Assembly: GCA_031265025.1 (NCBI GenBank)
Contig: JAISDF010000230.1
Location: 1-6,656 of the forward strand
Reading direction: 5' to 3'
Origin: Spirochaetaceae bacterium
GTDB lineage: Bacteria > Spirochaetota > Spirochaetia > Treponematales > Breznakiellaceae
DNA: 6,656 bases
Position numbers and translations under genes: made by a program. Of this stretch, positions 6,489 to 6,656 are shown one piece after another. The notes below the pieces were generated by a model. The model saw nothing but the letters and a program-made list of their open reading frames with translations. It did no database searches and was not told the origin of the DNA. Position 1 is the stretch's first letter. The number at the start of each line of letters is the position of its first letter.

Positions 6489-6527
6489 TTGTCCAAGCGG
6501 CGATGTTTGTATACGATAAAGGAGTAT
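6489..6527 (+). promoter_or_regulatory. Candidate promoter and ribosome binding site of the right-hand lipoprotein gene
   Basis: TTGTCC (6489-6494) and TACGAT (6512-6517) are 17 bases apart, a sigma-70-like spacing. AAAGGAG (6518-6524) is a strong Shine-Dalgarno, but only three bases before ATG 6528, which is short; the next in-frame ATG (6540) is 15 bases away, which is long. A start from this -10 would fall inside the Shine-Dalgarno, so either the true promoter lies further upstream or the box is spurious. Confidence 0.35.
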
Positions 6528-6656
6528 ATGGATACGTACATGTTTTCACCGGGTAAAAGGCCGGGTTTCGGCCAGGGCGCGTTCAGGACGGGATGTGCTG
6601 TTTTTCTTTTGGCAGCGGCGCTGTTCTTCTTTTCCTGCGCCGCTGTTCCGCAAAAA
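6528..6656 (+). CDS. Lipoprotein, N-terminal part only (runs off the window)
   Basis: The frame is open from ATG 6528 to the window end, giving 43 residues. Residues 21-37 form a lipoprotein signal core (alanine, leucine and phenylalanine-rich) closed by the lipobox FFSC, with Cys37 as the lipidated residue. The same LFSC/FFSC style is seen in the metalloprotease lipoprotein at the left of the window. The 20 residues before the core (Gly/Arg/Lys-rich) make an unusually long n-region; starting at Met5 (6540) would shorten it only slightly. The mature protein begins CAAVPQK and nothing can be said about its function. The gene diverges from the membrane-anchored gene on the minus strand. Confidence 0.7.
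   Translation, partial: MDTYMFSPGKRPGFGQGAFRTGCAVFLLAAALFFFSCAAVPQK

Noticed and set aside
1..6656. tRNA, rRNA, CRISPR arrays, transposases or insertion-sequence ends
   Set aside because: No cloverleaf-like stretch, regular spaced repeats, transposase-like frames or flanking target duplications were seen; nearly all of the window is covered by the genes listed.

Overview
The window looks like a piece of a spirochaete chromosome, most likely a Treponema with balanced to moderately high GC, such as those of termite guts. This is inference from style: short lipoprotein signals ending in LFSC or FFSC, GTG starts, and treponeme-like exported proteins of unknown function. No rRNA, tRNA, mobile element or CRISPR array was seen, so the taxonomy is not proven.

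Layout: positions 2-121 hold the acidic C-terminal end of an unidentified gene. A 113-base gap with AT-rich promoter-like sequence and a possible weak terminator leads into a three-gene plus-strand cluster (235-4602). This encodes (i) a 546-aa lipoprotein with an InlB-type B-repeat and an M30-like HExxH zinc metallopeptidase domain, (ii) a 124-aa exported small protein with an OB-fold look, starting inside the stop codon of the first gene, and (iii) a 784-aa protein that is the main point of interest. A convergent minus-strand gene (4568-6406) encodes a 612-aa membrane-anchored protein of unknown function and overlaps the end of the third gene by 35 bases. A 121-base divergent gap containing a long GC-rich hairpin separates it from the start of another lipoprotein gene (6528 onward) that runs off the window.

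The 784-aa protein is a single-chain fusion of a GatB-like tRNA-dependent amidotransferase subunit (about residues 1-450, including the helical/YqeY-like tail) and a complete L-asparaginase/GatD-type domain (about 453-765). Archaea use separate GatD (asparaginase-like amidase) and GatE (GatB-like) subunits to make Gln-tRNA(Gln); here the two kinds of module sit in one chain of GatB type. Yet both active sites are altered. The primary asparaginase nucleophile position (GGT) reads GGA, and several GatB metal and nucleotide-site residues are replaced, while the tRNA-binding tail is well kept. It is either a diverged amidotransferase with new chemistry or a non-catalytic tRNA-binding or regulatory protein. 

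How the genes work together is unclear. The tight spacing of the first three suggests co-transcription, but an exported protease, an exported OB-like protein and a cytoplasmic tRNA-amidotransferase-like fusion share no obvious pathway.
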